From positions 16,560,972-16,624,971 of the forward strand of contig NC_090251.1 in assembly GCF_037325665.1 (NCBI RefSeq): a DNA stretch of 64,000 nt, given 5' to 3'. Source of the stretch: Littorina saxatilis (lineage: Eukaryota; Mollusca; Gastropoda; Littorinimorpha; Littorinidae). Every line of letters begins with the position of its first letter. The first letter of the stretch is position 1. This document shows, piece after piece, positions 1-12,189 of the stretch. The position numbers and the translations under genes are program-made. The notes under the pieces are model-generated. The model ran no database searches. It was not told where the DNA came from and saw only the letters and a list, made by a program, of their open reading frames with translations.

Positions 1-1039
<1,039 letters not shown>

Positions 1040-1129
1040 AGTCTTATGAGAAAACAATCTTAGTAATTTTCTCTGTTATCGTTCCATCCTGATTATTCAA
1101 ATCATTGTCTGAGGTGGTGAACGAGTTCA

Positions 1130-1325
1130 AAGTGTGTGTGTGTGTGTGGATGGGAAGGGGGCGGGGGCGTGCGTGTGTGTATGTGTGTTAGTGCGTACGT
1201 GTGTTTGTGTGTGTGTGTATGCGTGTGTGTGTGTGTATGCATGTGTGTGTGTGTGTGTATGCGTGTGTGCGTGTGGGTGTGCGTGCGTGTGCCCGTGTGT
1301 GTCTCTCTGTGTCTCTGTGTGGGGT
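1130..1325. repeat. Degenerate (GT)n microsatellite
   Basis: A GT-rich tract with TGTATG and TGCGTG interruptions. The Cys-Val and His-Thr frames it opens on both strands are not genes. Confidence 0.9.
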
Positions 1326-1470
1326 GTGGCAAAAACAACATGTTTTGGGGGTATCATTGCGTCTCCTATATATGAAGTTGGCACCGAGGGTTGTGGCAAA
1401 AACAACATGTTATGGGGGTATCATTGCGTCTCCAATATGTAAAGTTGGCACCAGGGGGTGTGACAAAACA
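1326..1470. repeat. 67-bp tandem duplication, two units and a partial third
   Basis: GTGGCAAAAACAACATG recurs at 1326 and 1393, and a degraded third start (GTGACAAAACA) lies at 1460, all spaced 67 bp. Each full unit contains the GCGTCTCC(T/A)ATAT..AAGTTGGCACC segment, which is also found in the R2 repeats near 6150 and 9020. Confidence 0.8.
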
Positions 1471-1498
1471 AAAGAACACGGGCGGAGTGCTATGAAAC

Positions 1499-1851
1499 GT
1501 ATCAGTTTCAGCCCGAAATATCGACTAAATGTTTTAACATAGACCAGGAATCGAGACGAGGGTTGTTGTGGTTGTGGTTGTGGGTGTGGGGTGGTGTGGT
1601 GTGGTGTGGTGTGGGGTGGGGTGGGGTGGGGTGGTGTGGTGTCGTGTGGTGTTGTGTGGTTTGTGTTGTGTGTGTGTGTGTGTGTGTGTGTCTGTCTGTA
1701 GGTCTGTCTGACTGTGCACCTGTCTGTTTGTCTGGCTGTTTCTGCGTCTCAGTTTTGTATTTGTTGTATTTTCAATGCGATTCTATATCAGACAATTCTA
1801 TGATTCACGTAATGAATTGTTTTTAGTTAACAGAGAAAAGGGTGTTGTTTT
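1499..1851 (+). repeat. R2 repeat, copy a, 5' part (older relative of R1)
   Basis: The head (CGACTAAATGTTTTAACATAG, then GGAATCGAGACGAGGG) is a diverged version of the R1 head and is followed by a GT-rich tract. The body (ATTCTATGATTCACG, AATGAATTG, GGGTGTTG) matches 9400-9480 closely. The copy continues at 2720 after an R1 insertion. The matching sequence at 9470-9500 therefore serves as an empty site. Confidence 0.7.
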
Positions 1852-2719
1852 TATATTTAGTCAAGTTTTGACTAAATATTTTAACATCGAGGGGGAATCG
1901 AAACGAGGGTCGTGGTGTATGTGTGTCTGTCTGTGCGTGTGTGTGTGTGTGTGTGTGTAGAGCGATTCAGACTAAACTACTGGACCGATCTTTATGAAAT
2001 TTGACATGAGAGTTCCTGGGTATGAAATCCCCGAACGTTTTTTTCATTTTTTTGATAAATGTCTTTGATGACGTCATATCCGGCTTTTCGTGAAAGTTGA
2101 GGCGGCACTGTCACGCCCTCATTTTTCAACCAAATTGGTTCAAATTTTGGTCAAGTAATCTTCGACGAAGCCCGGACTTCGGTATTGCATTTCAGCTTGG
2201 TGGCTTAAAAATTAATTAATGACTTTGGTCATTAAAAATCTGAAAATTGTAAAAAAAAATAAAAATTTATAAAACGTTCCAAATTTACGTTTATCTTATT
2301 CTCCATCATTTGCTGATTCCAAAAACATATAAATATGTTATATTTGGATTAAAAACAAGCTCTGAAAATTAAATATATAAAAATTATTATCAAAATAAAA
2401 TTGTCGAAATCAATTCAAAAACACTTTCATCTTATTCCTTGTCGGTTCCTGATTCCAAAAACATATAGATATGATATGTTTGGATTAAAAACACGCTCAG
2501 AAAGTTAAAACAAAGAGAGGTACAGAAAAGCGTGCTATCCTTCTTAGCGCAACTACTACCCCGCTCTTCTTGTCAATGTCACTGCCTTTGCCATGAGCGG
2601 TGGACTGACGATGCTACGAGTATACGGTCTTGCTGAAAAATGGCATTGCGTTCAGTTTCATTCTGTGAGTTCGACAGCTACTTGACTAAATATTGTATTT
2701 TCGCCTTACGCGACTTGTT
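1852..2719 (+). mobile_element. R1 element copy 1 (non-autonomous, Helentron/HINE-like)
   Basis: This is the reference copy of the dominant repeat, about 868 bp with no coding capacity. In order it shows: the head ATATTTAGTCAAGTTTTGAC, which folds back on itself; GGGGGAATCGAAACGAGGG; a (TG)n tract; AGAGCGATTCAGACTAAAC; TGACGTCA at 2069-2076; AT-rich segments; and the end CTTGACTAAATATT followed by TTTTCGCCTTACGCGACTTGTT. The 13-bp head motif ATATTTAGTCAAG recurs inverted about 25 nt before the right end. A TCGC/GCGA hairpin sits six bases from that end. Comparison with 9470-9500 shows insertion after a T-run with no long target duplication. Such asymmetric subterminal repeats, a 3' hairpin and a microsatellite are known of Helentron-derived elements; the class assignment is inference. 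Confidence 0.75.
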
Positions 2720-2928
2720 AAATGTTTCGTTGTATACATTTAAATTACCTGTAATAACTGAATACGTTTTCAAAATAGAATAGTGTTGACTTAAAGGCCA
2801 ACAACTCGGGTGCAGAGTCTGCTGTGAAAGGAGCGGTAGCCTCCCCTGTCACACAAACACCAATACACCGTTACGCCACCAGGAGTAATTTATTACTTTA
2901 TTTGTATTTATTTTTTCTCTCGAAACGG
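2720..2928 (+). repeat. R2 copy a, 3' part, with a 70-bp insert
   Basis: The sequence resumes R2 (ATACATTTAAATTACCTG, then TACGCCACCAGGAGTAATTT), matching 9490-9600. Relative to that copy it carries an extra segment at about 2786-2855 (TTAAAGGCCAACAACTCGGG onward). The same segment is present in reverse orientation at about 34176-34244. Confidence 0.65.
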
Positions 2929-3407
2929 TTAAAGGGCAGCTGTCGGGTTGTGGCTCTCAAAATCTGTTCCTTAGAATGAGTTATCATGTAACTGAAACTA
3001 TACTTAAAAGTTACTTGGTGATTTTGACAGCTTGATAACACAAGTCCGAAGACTTTAGACATGCTACAATGTCTTTAATCGAAGAAAATTTGCATTCTTG
3101 GCCGAGTCAATGCAGCCCGCTCGAAAATTACTTCCCTTGGACGCGTGACGTCAGCCGCGGAATCGGCCGGGTTGAACGGTGCTCTCTTTATGCCGTGTAA
3201 TGGGCGCAATCGGGTTGTCTAGTCAAGCCCTCAAGCATACTTCACGGGTAGGTGAAGAGAAACTTAGGATGGGGTGACTTCTCTCAGGCCAAAATTTCGC
3301 AGAAAAAACGGAGTTCATAACATTTCTTCCGTCCCCCTCCGGCTTTTGTTCCACTTGAACCCTGTTTTTGTTCAACTTATTGGCAGATATCTGTCACGCG
3401 TCGAGGA

Positions 3408-3452
3408 ACACAAACACACACACACAAACACACTCACACACAGACACACACA

Positions 3453-3496
<44 letters not shown>

Positions 3497-3537
3497 TTAT
3501 CACACATATACACAGACACACACACACATACGTGTTA

Positions 3538-3621
<84 letters not shown>
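3408..3621. repeat. (CA)n microsatellite
   Basis: A long CA tract with a short duplicated CGTGTTATCACACATA-type interruption. It lies inside the Kolobok-like element. Confidence 0.95.
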
Positions 3622-3623
<2 letters not shown>

Positions 3624-4675
3624 TAACCATCACAAGCACAGTTTGACAAATTCATCTTTGTTTTTTTTGCGCCCGAACCCCCCTCCCCCATTTTCCACAC
3701 TAGATCCACTGTTTCATCTTTGTCTCCGTCTCTCTTCGCTTTATCTGATCTCGTTTATCTACTTGAGTGAGTAACTGAAGATGTATTATCATCTTATTCC
3801 CCCCTCTGCTTCTTTCTCTCTGTAAACTTGTAGGGCTAGTTATTTTTCGGTAACTTACCCAACAACCAAAATCACTTACCCAACAACGGGCCTGAATCCT
3901 CGATAGCTCATGGGTAGAGACTGTACACATTGTGGATCTACTTTTTGCGACTCAAAAGTTCAGAACACTCTAATGTACAAAATATACATTTCTGGAGCAA
4001 ACAATACAACCATACCGCATTTAAACCAGCAACTACAGGCTTGAACACATGAATCTCAATATAAAATCCATGAGTTTGGTTGTTTTCTGAATTCAGATCT
4101 GCCTTGCACAATCGTTTATCGCTAGCAAGATTCCAAGGAAAAGTAACTCTCATACTTTGTCTAGCGACACGAGTAGTTCCCCTTCCAGATTTCGGCTGCA
4201 TCGACAAGACTGCAATCCGACGGTCAGTTTTCAACAATATTTCATTTTATAAACAGATCACACGCAATCAATTGCAAACATTTAATCAACTTAAAGAACA
4301 TGCAGCGGTTTCATACACTATTTTGCCCCATAAAACTGAACTTCATACAGTTTTTAACGTTGGAACACGGGTGTAAAACTTCGTCTGCTAGTCACATTCG
4401 AGGAAAGAACATTTCCTGAGCGATACCAAAACATGAACAGAACACACACTATCTGCCTTTACCGCCACAGCAGAATGACAACATAACTGTGTACTTGATT
4501 TTAGTTCATAACATGGAAACTGACAAGAAGTGTTAACAGAATTGAATGATTTGCACGGAACTATACAACCGCGCATTAATCGATCGCCTGCGCAGGTAGA
4601 CTGGTTGGGTGAATATGATTCGATCAAACTTTCGCACAAACTCCTCTTTTCTTTGAATAACAGAAAGGAGGAATA

Positions 4676-4829
4676 AAGAGGTTACATACCTCGTCTCAGT
4701 GATTATCAAAAATAATGGTCTCAGTTCGCGGTCATGAAAAAGCTCGCTGAAGCTCGCATTTTTCATGATCCGCTAACTTCGACCATTATTTTTGATAATC
4801 ACTGAGACTCGGCATGTAACCTCTACATC
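4676..4829. mobile_element. Hairpin MITE of about 150 bp
   Basis: AGAGGTTACAT at the left is mirrored by ATGTAACCTCT at the right. The long inner arms (GATTATCAAAAATAATGGTC and its complement, CATGAAAAA and TTTTTCATG) pair across almost the whole length. It is a compact inverted-repeat element nested in the larger TTAA-flanked one. Confidence 0.7.
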
Positions 4830-5525
4830 TCTTTCCTAGATTTTCCCACCGACAGAGTTGGCTTTTGTCTTGAATTCAGTACCTCACACGTACTTGGTGT
4901 GACACCTCAAGCGGACCTTCTTCATAAGTGTACAGTGTCTGCTGACAAGGGACACGAGGGTCTGTGGTTGAGCAACTTTATGGTTTAACCGGGTGGACTG
5001 GAGGCGGAGTAGCAACAGCATGTGAACCACTTTAGAAATGACTTGTAAAGGTTGCAGTCGGTCAGATTAAAGAAGAGAAAATGAGAACGTGGGTCTTGAG
5101 AAGATACCACCATTCTAATACTTTACTTTGTGCAAGAATCAATCACGCGTACAGCATTACAGATGTCCAGCTGTAGTCTACATTGTACTGTAAACTTCAC
5201 AGCGGCCTTATCGGCTTCCTCGAGTGACGTCACAGCAAGGCTAACGCTGCGGCGTCTTTCTTGTGCTGACAGAGTTGTCGGTCGCGGATTTTGAGTCGTT
5301 TCGGCCTGCCAACTGCTTCGTTTTTTTGCGGATTGTGAGAACTAGCAGAAAGTTTCACGCATTTTAATGGTTTCAAACTAATGATGAAAGTGTCTTCTTC
5401 TGGACCAAATCAACAGTCTTTAGTTGAATCAACTCGGAAAACTCTTAAACGCGTTTTTGCACGCGACTCCGCGCATTTTTGAGACCAGGCAACCCGACAG
5501 CTGCCCTTTAAAGGGATCTTACTGC

Positions 5526-5663
5526 AACACACACGCACGCACCCACGCAACTACACACGCACGCACACACACACACACACACACACAGACACACAGACAC
5601 ACGCACACACACACGCACGCACGCACGCACGCACGCACGCATACACACACACACACACACACA
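5526..5663. repeat. (CA)n/(CGCA)n microsatellite
   Basis: Alternating CACA and CGCA repeats just outside the right end of the Kolobok-like element. Confidence 0.9.
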
Positions 5664-5879
5664 AACGAGTTACTGCATCGTCACGAGTTTCAATTTCAAT
5701 TTCAACACAAATGCATAGCAACTGTTATGTTGTGTGCCTTGCGGCACGACTTGCTTAGTAGCGTTTCCGAAAAAAAGTGTTTGTGTGTTTTGTTTTATGT
5801 GTGTTTTGTTTTATTAACTGGTACGGAAGATGTCTTTAATTGATGGGGAATTGATATTGTGTTTGTTACTCGTAAAAGC

Positions 5880-6185
5880 AGATAGCTATATTGTCTTTAC
5901 ATTTTTCATCATATAACTGTGATTTACCTGTCACAGCTGAATACGTTTTCTAAATTGACTATTATTAAGTTTTTGCACTTTTATTTTGCAACATCAATAA
6001 AAGTGTACACCACCAGGAGAAATTTATAACCAACCGATATTGTAAAATCAAATTAACCTCGTGCTTGATTTCATCATTGTTCTCGTCGGTATTTTATTTT
6101 AGTTTTGCAAATGTGTTTCAATCATTTTGCGTATCTTTGGTATTATTGCGTCTCCTATATAATATGTGAAGTTGGAACTATTCAT
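5880..6185 (+). repeat. R2 repeat, copy b, 3' region
   Basis: ATTTACCTGTCACAGCTGAA, GTACACCACCAGGAG, TTGATTTCATCATTGTTCT and GCGTCTCCTATA align in the same order with 8805-9045 and 9495-9715. This is a partial, diverged copy. Confidence 0.65.
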
Positions 6186-6369
6186 TACACAATTTTGCTA
6201 CATATCCTTCGTGTATTGAAAATAGTGATTATGATGAACAAGGTAACCCCGTGATTCTTCTCCCTGGAGAGCATAACTCTCTCTGTCTCTCCCCCCTCCC
6301 CCTCCCCCCCCCCCCGCCCCCACCCGTCTTTCTCTCTTTCCTCAATATCTGTCCCTATACTATGTTCAT

Positions 6370-6417
6370 TTAAGTTCAGTTCAGTTCAGTTCAGTTCTCT
6401 CTCTTTGTCTCTATTGC

Positions 6418-6452
<35 letters not shown>

Positions 6453-6600
6453 TGATCCCTCTTTTGCTCTCTCTCCCCCCACCCACTCCCCCTCGTCTCT
6501 CCCTCCCTCCCCACTCTCTCTCTGTCTGTCTTTCTCTGTCTTGTATCTATCTCTGTGTCTCGCTCTCAGTGTCTGAGTTGTCTCTGTCTTTATCTCTTTA
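6370..6600. repeat. Pyrimidine-rich (CT/CTGT)n tract
   Basis: (TTCAG)n, (CTGT)n and CT-rich low-complexity DNA. Leu-Ser-rich frames across it are not genes. Confidence 0.85.
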
Positions 6601-6611
6601 TCTGCCCTTTT

Positions 6612-7489
6612 TTATATTTAGTCAAGTTTTGACTAAATATTTTAACATCGAGGGGGAATCGAAACGAGGGTCGTGGTGTATGTGCGTGTGTCTGTCTGTC
6701 TGTCTGTGTGTGTGTGTGTGTGTGTGTAGAGCGATTCAGACTAAACTACTGGACCGATCTTTATGAAATTTGACATGAGAGTTCCTGGGTATGAAATCCC
6801 CGAACGTTTTTTTCATTTTTTTGATAAATGTCTTTGATGACGTCATATCCGGCTTTTCGTGAAAGTTGAGGCGGCACTGTCACGCTCTCATTTTTCAACC
6901 AAATTGGTTGAAATTTTGGTCAAGTAATCTTCGACGAAGCCCGGACTTCGGTATTGCATTTCAGCTTGGTGGCTTAAAAATTAATTAATGACTTCGGTCA
7001 TTAAAAATCTGAAAATTGTAAAAAAAAATAAAAATTTATAAAACGATCCAAATTTACGTTTATCTTATTCTCCATCATTTGCTGATTCCAAAAACATAAA
7101 TATGTTATATTCGGATTACAAACAAGCTCTGAAAATTAAATATATAAAAATTATTATCAAAATTTTTTTTTCGAAATCAATTTAAAAACACTTTCATCTT
7201 ATTCCTTGTCGGTTCCTGATTCCAAAAATATATAGATATGATATGTTTGGATTAAAAACACGCTCAGAAAGTTAAAACGAAGAGAGGTACAGAAAAGCGT
7301 GCTATCCTTCTTAGCGCAACGAATACCCCGCTCTTCTTGTCAATTCCACGGACACTGCCTTTGCCACGGGCGGTGGAGTGACGATGCTACGAGTATACGG
7401 TCTTGCTGCGTTGCGTTGCGTTCAGTTTCATTCTGTGAGTTCGACAGCTACTTGACTAAATATTGTATTTTCGCCTTACGCGACTTGTT
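6612..7489 (+). mobile_element. R1 element copy 2
   Basis: A complete copy from TATATTTAGTCAAG to CGACTTGTT. With the copy at 31024 it shares diagnostic changes (ACGAATACCCCGCTC, GCCACGGGCGGTGGAGTGACG, CTTGCTGCGTT), which defines a second R1 subfamily. TGACGTCA is intact. Confidence 0.8.
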
Positions 7490-7695
7490 AAATTTGTAAT
7501 ATTGCTTTTTCATGTAAAAGATAGAGCGGGAGAGCCTGAGTCATGGGTGTAACTAGTGTAAATATCGAATGTTTGAACGTTCGTCCTGACTACGGTTATA
7601 TTTACATCACCGTTAAGTGTAGCCTACGTTGTGACAAATAATGGCCAGTGCAGATAATCCTTCAGAAAGGTTTGAATGTCTCTGAATCCTGTTAT

Positions 7696-8565
7696 TATAT
7701 TTAGTCAAGTTTTGACTAAATATTTTAACATCGAGGGGGAATCGAAACGAGGGTCGTGGTGTATGTGCGTGTGTCTGTCTGTCTGTCTGTGTGTGTGTGT
7801 GTGTAGAGCGATTCAGACTAAACTACTGGACCGATCTTTATGAAATTTGACATGAGAGTTCCTGGGTATGAAATCCCCGAACGTTTTTTTCATTTTTTTG
7901 ATAAATGTCTTTGATGACGTCATATCCGGCTTTTCGTGAAAGTTGAGGCGGCACTGTCACGCCCTCATTTTTCAACCAAATTGGTTGAAATTTTGGTCAA
8001 GTAATCTTCGACGAAGCCCGGACTTCGGTATTGCATTTCAGCTTGGTGGCTTAAAAATTAATTAATGACTTTGGTCATTAAAAATCTGAAAATTGTTAAA
8101 AAAAAAAAAAATTTATAAAACGATCCAAATTTACGTTTATCTTATTCTCCATCATTTCCTGATTCCAAAAACATATAAATATGTTATATTCAGATTAAAA
8201 ACAAGCTCTGAAAATTAAATATATAAAAATTATTATCAAAATTAAATTGTCCAAATCAATTTAAAAACACTTTCATCTTATTCCTTGTCGGTTCCTGATT
8301 CCAAAAACATATAGATATGATATGTTTGGATTAAAAACACGCTCAGAAAGTTAAAACAAAGAGAGGTACAGAAAAGCGTGCTATCCTTCTTAGCGCAACT
8401 ACTACCCCGCTCTTCTTGTCAATTTCACTGCCTTTGCCATGAGCGGTGGACTGACGATGCTACGAGTATACGGTCTTGCTGAAAAATGGCATTGCGTTCA
8501 GTTTCATTCTGTGAGTTCGACAGCTACTTGACTAAATATTGTATTTTCGCCTTACGCGACTTGTT
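7696..8565 (+). mobile_element. R1 element copy 3
   Basis: A complete copy of the main subfamily, as at 1852 (GCCATGAGCGGTGGACTGACG, GAAAAATGGCATTGCG). It lies only about 200 bp from copy 2. TGACGTCA is intact. Confidence 0.8.
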
Positions 8566-8785
8566 GATTCTCATCCAGGCAAAACATAGGCCATTCTGCT
8601 CTTACTTTCTAGCTGTTACACATGCTTCATCGTTCTCAGAGACCTGTATATATATCAAATCAAATTAAAAAGCATGAGGAAATTACTAGTGATTGTTCAT
8701 AAGAAATGTATGAATATTGAAACCGATCAGGAAAGTATACGTTGCACTAGCCGGAAGGCGAATTAATTATTTTTTGGTCATAACA

Positions 8786-9104
8786 TGTTTCATAATACAA
8801 CTTTGAATTACCTGTCACAGCTGAATACGTGCTCTAAATTGACTATTAATAAGTTTTTGCAACATCAATGAAAGTGTACGCCACCTGGAGTAATTTATCT
8901 ACAACCGCATTTTAACATTATATATTTTTGTGCTTGATTTCATCATTATTCTTGTCGGTTTTGTTTTCATGTTTGCAAATGAGTTTTAACTACTTTGCGT
9001 ATCTTTCATGTGGGTATTATTGCGTCTCCTATATGTGAAGTTGTTTTAGTTTCAGACCGACAGATCAACTAAATGTTTTGATATGGCTTCAGGCGACTTG
9101 TCAT
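8786..9104 (+). repeat. R2 repeat, copy c, 3' half with terminus
   Basis: It contains the R2 order (TACCTGTCACAGCTGAATAC, TACGCCACCTGGAG, GCGTCTCCTATATGTGAAG). It ends in ATCAACTAAATGTTTTG..GGCGACTTGT, which resembles the R1 right end. This supports R2 as an older relative of R1. Confidence 0.6.
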
Positions 9105-9127
9105 TCTTTTCGTTTTACATTTCGTAC

Positions 9128-9184
9128 ATTTCGTCAAGTTTTTAGATGTTTTAACATTGTCTGGGAATGGAGACGAGGGTCGTG

Positions 9185-9245
<61 letters not shown>

Positions 9246-9720
9246 TGTGTGTGTGTTTGTGGGTGTGTGGGTGTTTGTATGTGTGTTTGTCTCTGTGTGT
9301 ATCTATCTGTCTGTATGTCTGTGTATCTGTCTATCTGTCCGTGCACCCGTCTGTTTGTCTGTCTCTTTCTGCGTCTCTGTTTTCTATTTGTTATATTTGG
9401 ACTGCGATGCTACATCAGAACATTCTATGATTCACGCAATGAATTGTTTTTTGTTTACTGCGAAAGGGTGTTGTTTTTGAATGTTTCATTATATACATTT
9501 AAATTACCTGTTAGAACCGAATACGTTTTCATAATTGAATATCAATCAGTTTTCCAAACACCAATAAACGTTTACGCCACCAGGAGTAATTTATTACCAA
9601 ACACGTTGTAAAATATAATTAATTTTGTACTGGATTTCATCATTGTTCTTGTCGGGGTTTAATTTTTGTATTTATTTTCAGATGAAATTTAATGTGTGTA
9701 CGATTGCCTCCTATATAAGA
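9128..9720 (+). repeat. R2 repeat, copy d
   Basis: The head (ATTTCGTCAAGTTTTTAGATG, then GGAGACGAGGGTCGTGG) is a diverged R1-type head. It is followed by a (TG)n tract at 9187-9260 and the R2 body. The body is uninterrupted at the point (about 9475) where copy a carries R1 copy 1. Confidence 0.65.
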
Positions 9721-9737
9721 TATCCTTTGAGTGGGGT

Positions 9738-9790
9738 TGGTACCACACCTCAACTCACCGTCGAACGCTGAAGAAGAAGAAGAAGAAGAA
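9738..9790 (+). repeat. SINE-like end with (GAA)n tail
   Basis: CGTCGAACGCTGAAGAAG.. resembles the GAA-tailed end of the SINE at 53222-53570. Only the tail region is recognisable. Confidence 0.4.
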
Positions 9791-9887
9791 ACTTCCACTC
9801 ATCACTCCATTTGGCTACATATCCTTTGTGTATTGAAACAAGTGAGTATGATAATGTTGCCGCAGTAATACTTCACATTTGGGTGAA

Positions 9888-9921
9888 TCTCTCTGTCTCT
9901 GTCTCTGTCTGTCTCTGTCTG

Positions 9922-9973
<52 letters not shown>

Positions 9974-9975
9974 TC
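9888..9975. repeat. (CTGT)/(CT)n microsatellite
   Basis: A low-complexity pyrimidine tract. Confidence 0.9.
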
Positions 9976-10289
9976 GGCAAGGCAAATTTTATTTAAGAAA
10001 CCCCAAGGGGGTATATGATTGCAAAAATACAAGAACAAGGAAGAAATGCCGGTTGTTTTACTAATAGATATATATCAACTCATTCCATTGATTTTTTTTT
10101 ATATATATTTTAAAAAATCATAAATATGGATTTCATGTCTGAACAAAATAGAAATTCCCAGATTATGGCTTAACTAATGTATACATAATATTGCGGGAAA
10201 AGAATTACAATTAACTGCCTATATCATTTTTACTTATCAACACCAATTTAAAATTATTTCAGAATACCTTTTGTAAAGTGATCTACAAC

Positions 10290-10390
10290 ATTACCTCTTT
10301 GTGGAAGGGTCATGGGCAAAAGTTTATATCTGCCAAATATGAAATGACTCGGTCAATGTTTGTAGAAGTTATTAGCATTTTTGAGGGTTG
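10290..10390. repeat. Dispersed repeat R5, copy 1
   Basis: About 100 bp align with 24085-24182: CTTTGTGGAA/CTTTGTGAAC, then AATATGAA(A/G)TGA, GGTCAATG/AGTCAATTG and GTAGAAGTTAT. Rough identity is 70-75%. No class can be assigned. Confidence 0.45.
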
Positions 10391-10713
10391 CAATTTTGTT
10401 AGGTCACCCTGTACATGTACAATAATTACGAGTTGTGAAAAAATTGTGGAAACATTATAACAAAAATATTGAAACACAGTACAGCTAAGAGTTTCGAACC
10501 CGTGAACATCCAAAGTAACGACGTCGCTTTCAGACGCTTTGTCAGCTGAACGAACCTGGCACAAGGTGTCACAAGGGAAAACATGGAATTATGTCCATGA
10601 AGATATCATCTATCATCTAATACGTCATTCTTCGTTGTATTGAGGCATTTAATGCTCATTGTTCACACATGGACATTTTCGTTGCTGAACCATGTTTCCT
10701 TGTGTTTATGCAG

Positions 10714-10794
10714 GCTTCATGATGATGAAATACGTCATTCTGCTCGCTCTGCTTGCAACGATTGCTAATTGTGTGATTGGCCAACCACTTGTCA
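10714..10794 (+). CDS. Exon encoding a signal peptide of a secreted protein
   Basis: The exon lies between a good acceptor (TGTGTTTATGCAG) and a perfect donor (GTAAGT at 10795). The ATG at 10719 is followed by two more in frame, then Lys-Tyr and a hydrophobic core VILLALLATIAN, then CVIGQPLV. This is a typical eukaryotic signal peptide of about 21 residues with likely cleavage near VIG/QP. The exon ends in phase 1 (GTC A|). The upstream acceptor implies a non-coding first exon. No family is recognised. Downstream + exons at 19098/22626 and 33579 can continue in phase 1, which would make a small secreted protein, but long introns full of transposons separate them. Seen: signal peptide and splice sites. 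Inferred: the linkage. Confidence 0.6.
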
Positions 10795-10989
10795 GTAAGT
10801 TCAATTTCTTGTCTGGCTTGGTCAGCTGGAAGAAAAGAATGACATAACTAAGTGGGGTTTACTATTTATGATATCTTTGTGTGCCGCGATAGACGGTTTT
10901 TTCTGTCAAGATTTCTAGCGGTCTTGTAGAGTAAGAGCCCGTTTATATCGGACAAGCTTTTCACAACATCTGGAAAATGTCCCTCGCTT

Positions 10990-11345
10990 CCGATAGGGTC
11001 TAGTCTTGCGGTTGGGACGAACAACTAACTCGGATGTGTATGTTCTGCAGCGTGCGCTAAATATAATACCATTTTCTTTCGAAAATATAATCATCGGAGC
11101 AACGAATCGCCACAGATGGCTTGCTGATCACTGGAAGTGTTCGCAAAGCACGTTTGTTTTCCTAAACTCACGTGATCTCAAGCCAAACCCACGTGCCCTA
11201 TCACAACACGTTGTAAACGACAAATCGTTGTGACCTCCGATGAAACTCGTGAACGCTGATTTTCGACAGAGAAAGGTATTATATTGTGCAAACGCTGTAT
11301 AACATACCAATCAGAGTTAATATGTTCGTCCCGATAAAAACATTT
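10990..11345. mobile_element. Old imperfect inverted-repeat element
   Basis: About 100 bp near 11015-11110 (GGGACGAACAACTAACTC, GTATGTTCTGCAGCG, AATATAATACC, TCGAAAAT) reappears inverted at about 11240-11335 with roughly 75% identity. The peptides of the two strands even look alike. It is a decayed hairpin MITE and not a gene. Confidence 0.5.
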
Positions 11346-11399
11346 CAGCTTCTGCTTAAATGCTGTTATGAACTTCAAGGCAGACACAGTTGTCTCGAG

Positions 11400-12185
11400 T
11401 AGAGTGGAGGCGATTCTCGAGCAGACGATTAGTGCTCCATATATGGGTCAATCTTTATTTGGTTTAGCCTCTCGCCAGTGTGTCTAAGTAGCCCGGATGT
11501 TCAAGTAACAATGGTCACTCCAAGACTAATTGTGGTGCCTCATCCAGTCCGATTCTTATTTGGTTGAGTCTGGCATCTTAAGACCCGTATCAGACGCCAG
11601 GCTATCATCGCTAGCAGCAAGTCACTTTCCAAGTATCCCCAGCGTTTTCAAGAAACAAGTCCTTTTTTCTGAACGGTTTGGGTTTTGCATTGTTCTAATT
11701 TTGAATATGTGGTAATTATACTCTGAGCAATTGTTTACGAGGCCTGGGGAAGCCTGAAGTTTAGTTGGCGATTGTTTGATCTAAAAATGTTCACATCCTG
11801 CCTTGCCGACTTGACATTTGGTCAACTTGGTTCTATTCATCATGTTTTAAAAATCTTGTGAAGTATTTCTAAGCATAGGCTATGCAGGTTCGCTACTCAC
11901 CTTTATTTGGCCCAGTAAGTTTGTTTAGTTTTTGTTTTGGGGGTGGAGCGTAGTGTTACGGATGCCACTTTTGAATGGGGGCCGACGAGAGCGTGGGTGA
12001 CCTATTTTGCGGCCCATAGTGAACAAAGCGCGAATCGGCAACGCGGCTAGAGAACGTGGTTGACCTATTTTCGGCCCAGGCAGTAACCAATAACCGACGC
12101 ACGGGTAGGCATTGAGAGTTAACTCCCGTGGGTAATAGTAATAATAATAATAATTAAAAAAAAAAAAATCAGCAAGTAAGTAAGC
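11400..12185. other. Gene-free stretch
   Basis: I see no recognisable gene or element. A short (TAA)n run at about 12135 precedes the DIRS-type fossil. Confidence 0.4.
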
Positions 12186-12189
12186 TTTG

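Larger units (their letters stand above)
2933..5507. mobile_element. Kolobok/T2-like non-autonomous DNA transposon, TTAA target
   Basis: The ends are perfect 18-bp inverted repeats, AGGGCAGCTGTCGGGTTG at 2933 and its complement ending at 5507. They are flanked by the tetranucleotide TTAA at 2929-2932 and 5508-5511. TTAA targets with AGGG-type termini are known of the Kolobok/T2 group; piggyBac also uses TTAA but its ends usually begin CCC. No transposase frame is visible inside, so the element is non-autonomous. It carries a CA tract, a hairpin element at 4676-4829 and TGACGTCA sites near each end (about 3147 and 5224). Confidence 0.75.

Noticed and set aside
4080-4376. 98-aa frame inside the Kolobok-like element as a transposase
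   Set aside because: It has no transposase motif, and an equally long frame exists on the opposite strand.
2933-5507. piggyBac element, because of the TTAA flanks
   Set aside because: The ends start AGGG rather than CCC and no piggyBac domain is visible. Kolobok/T2-like fits better.
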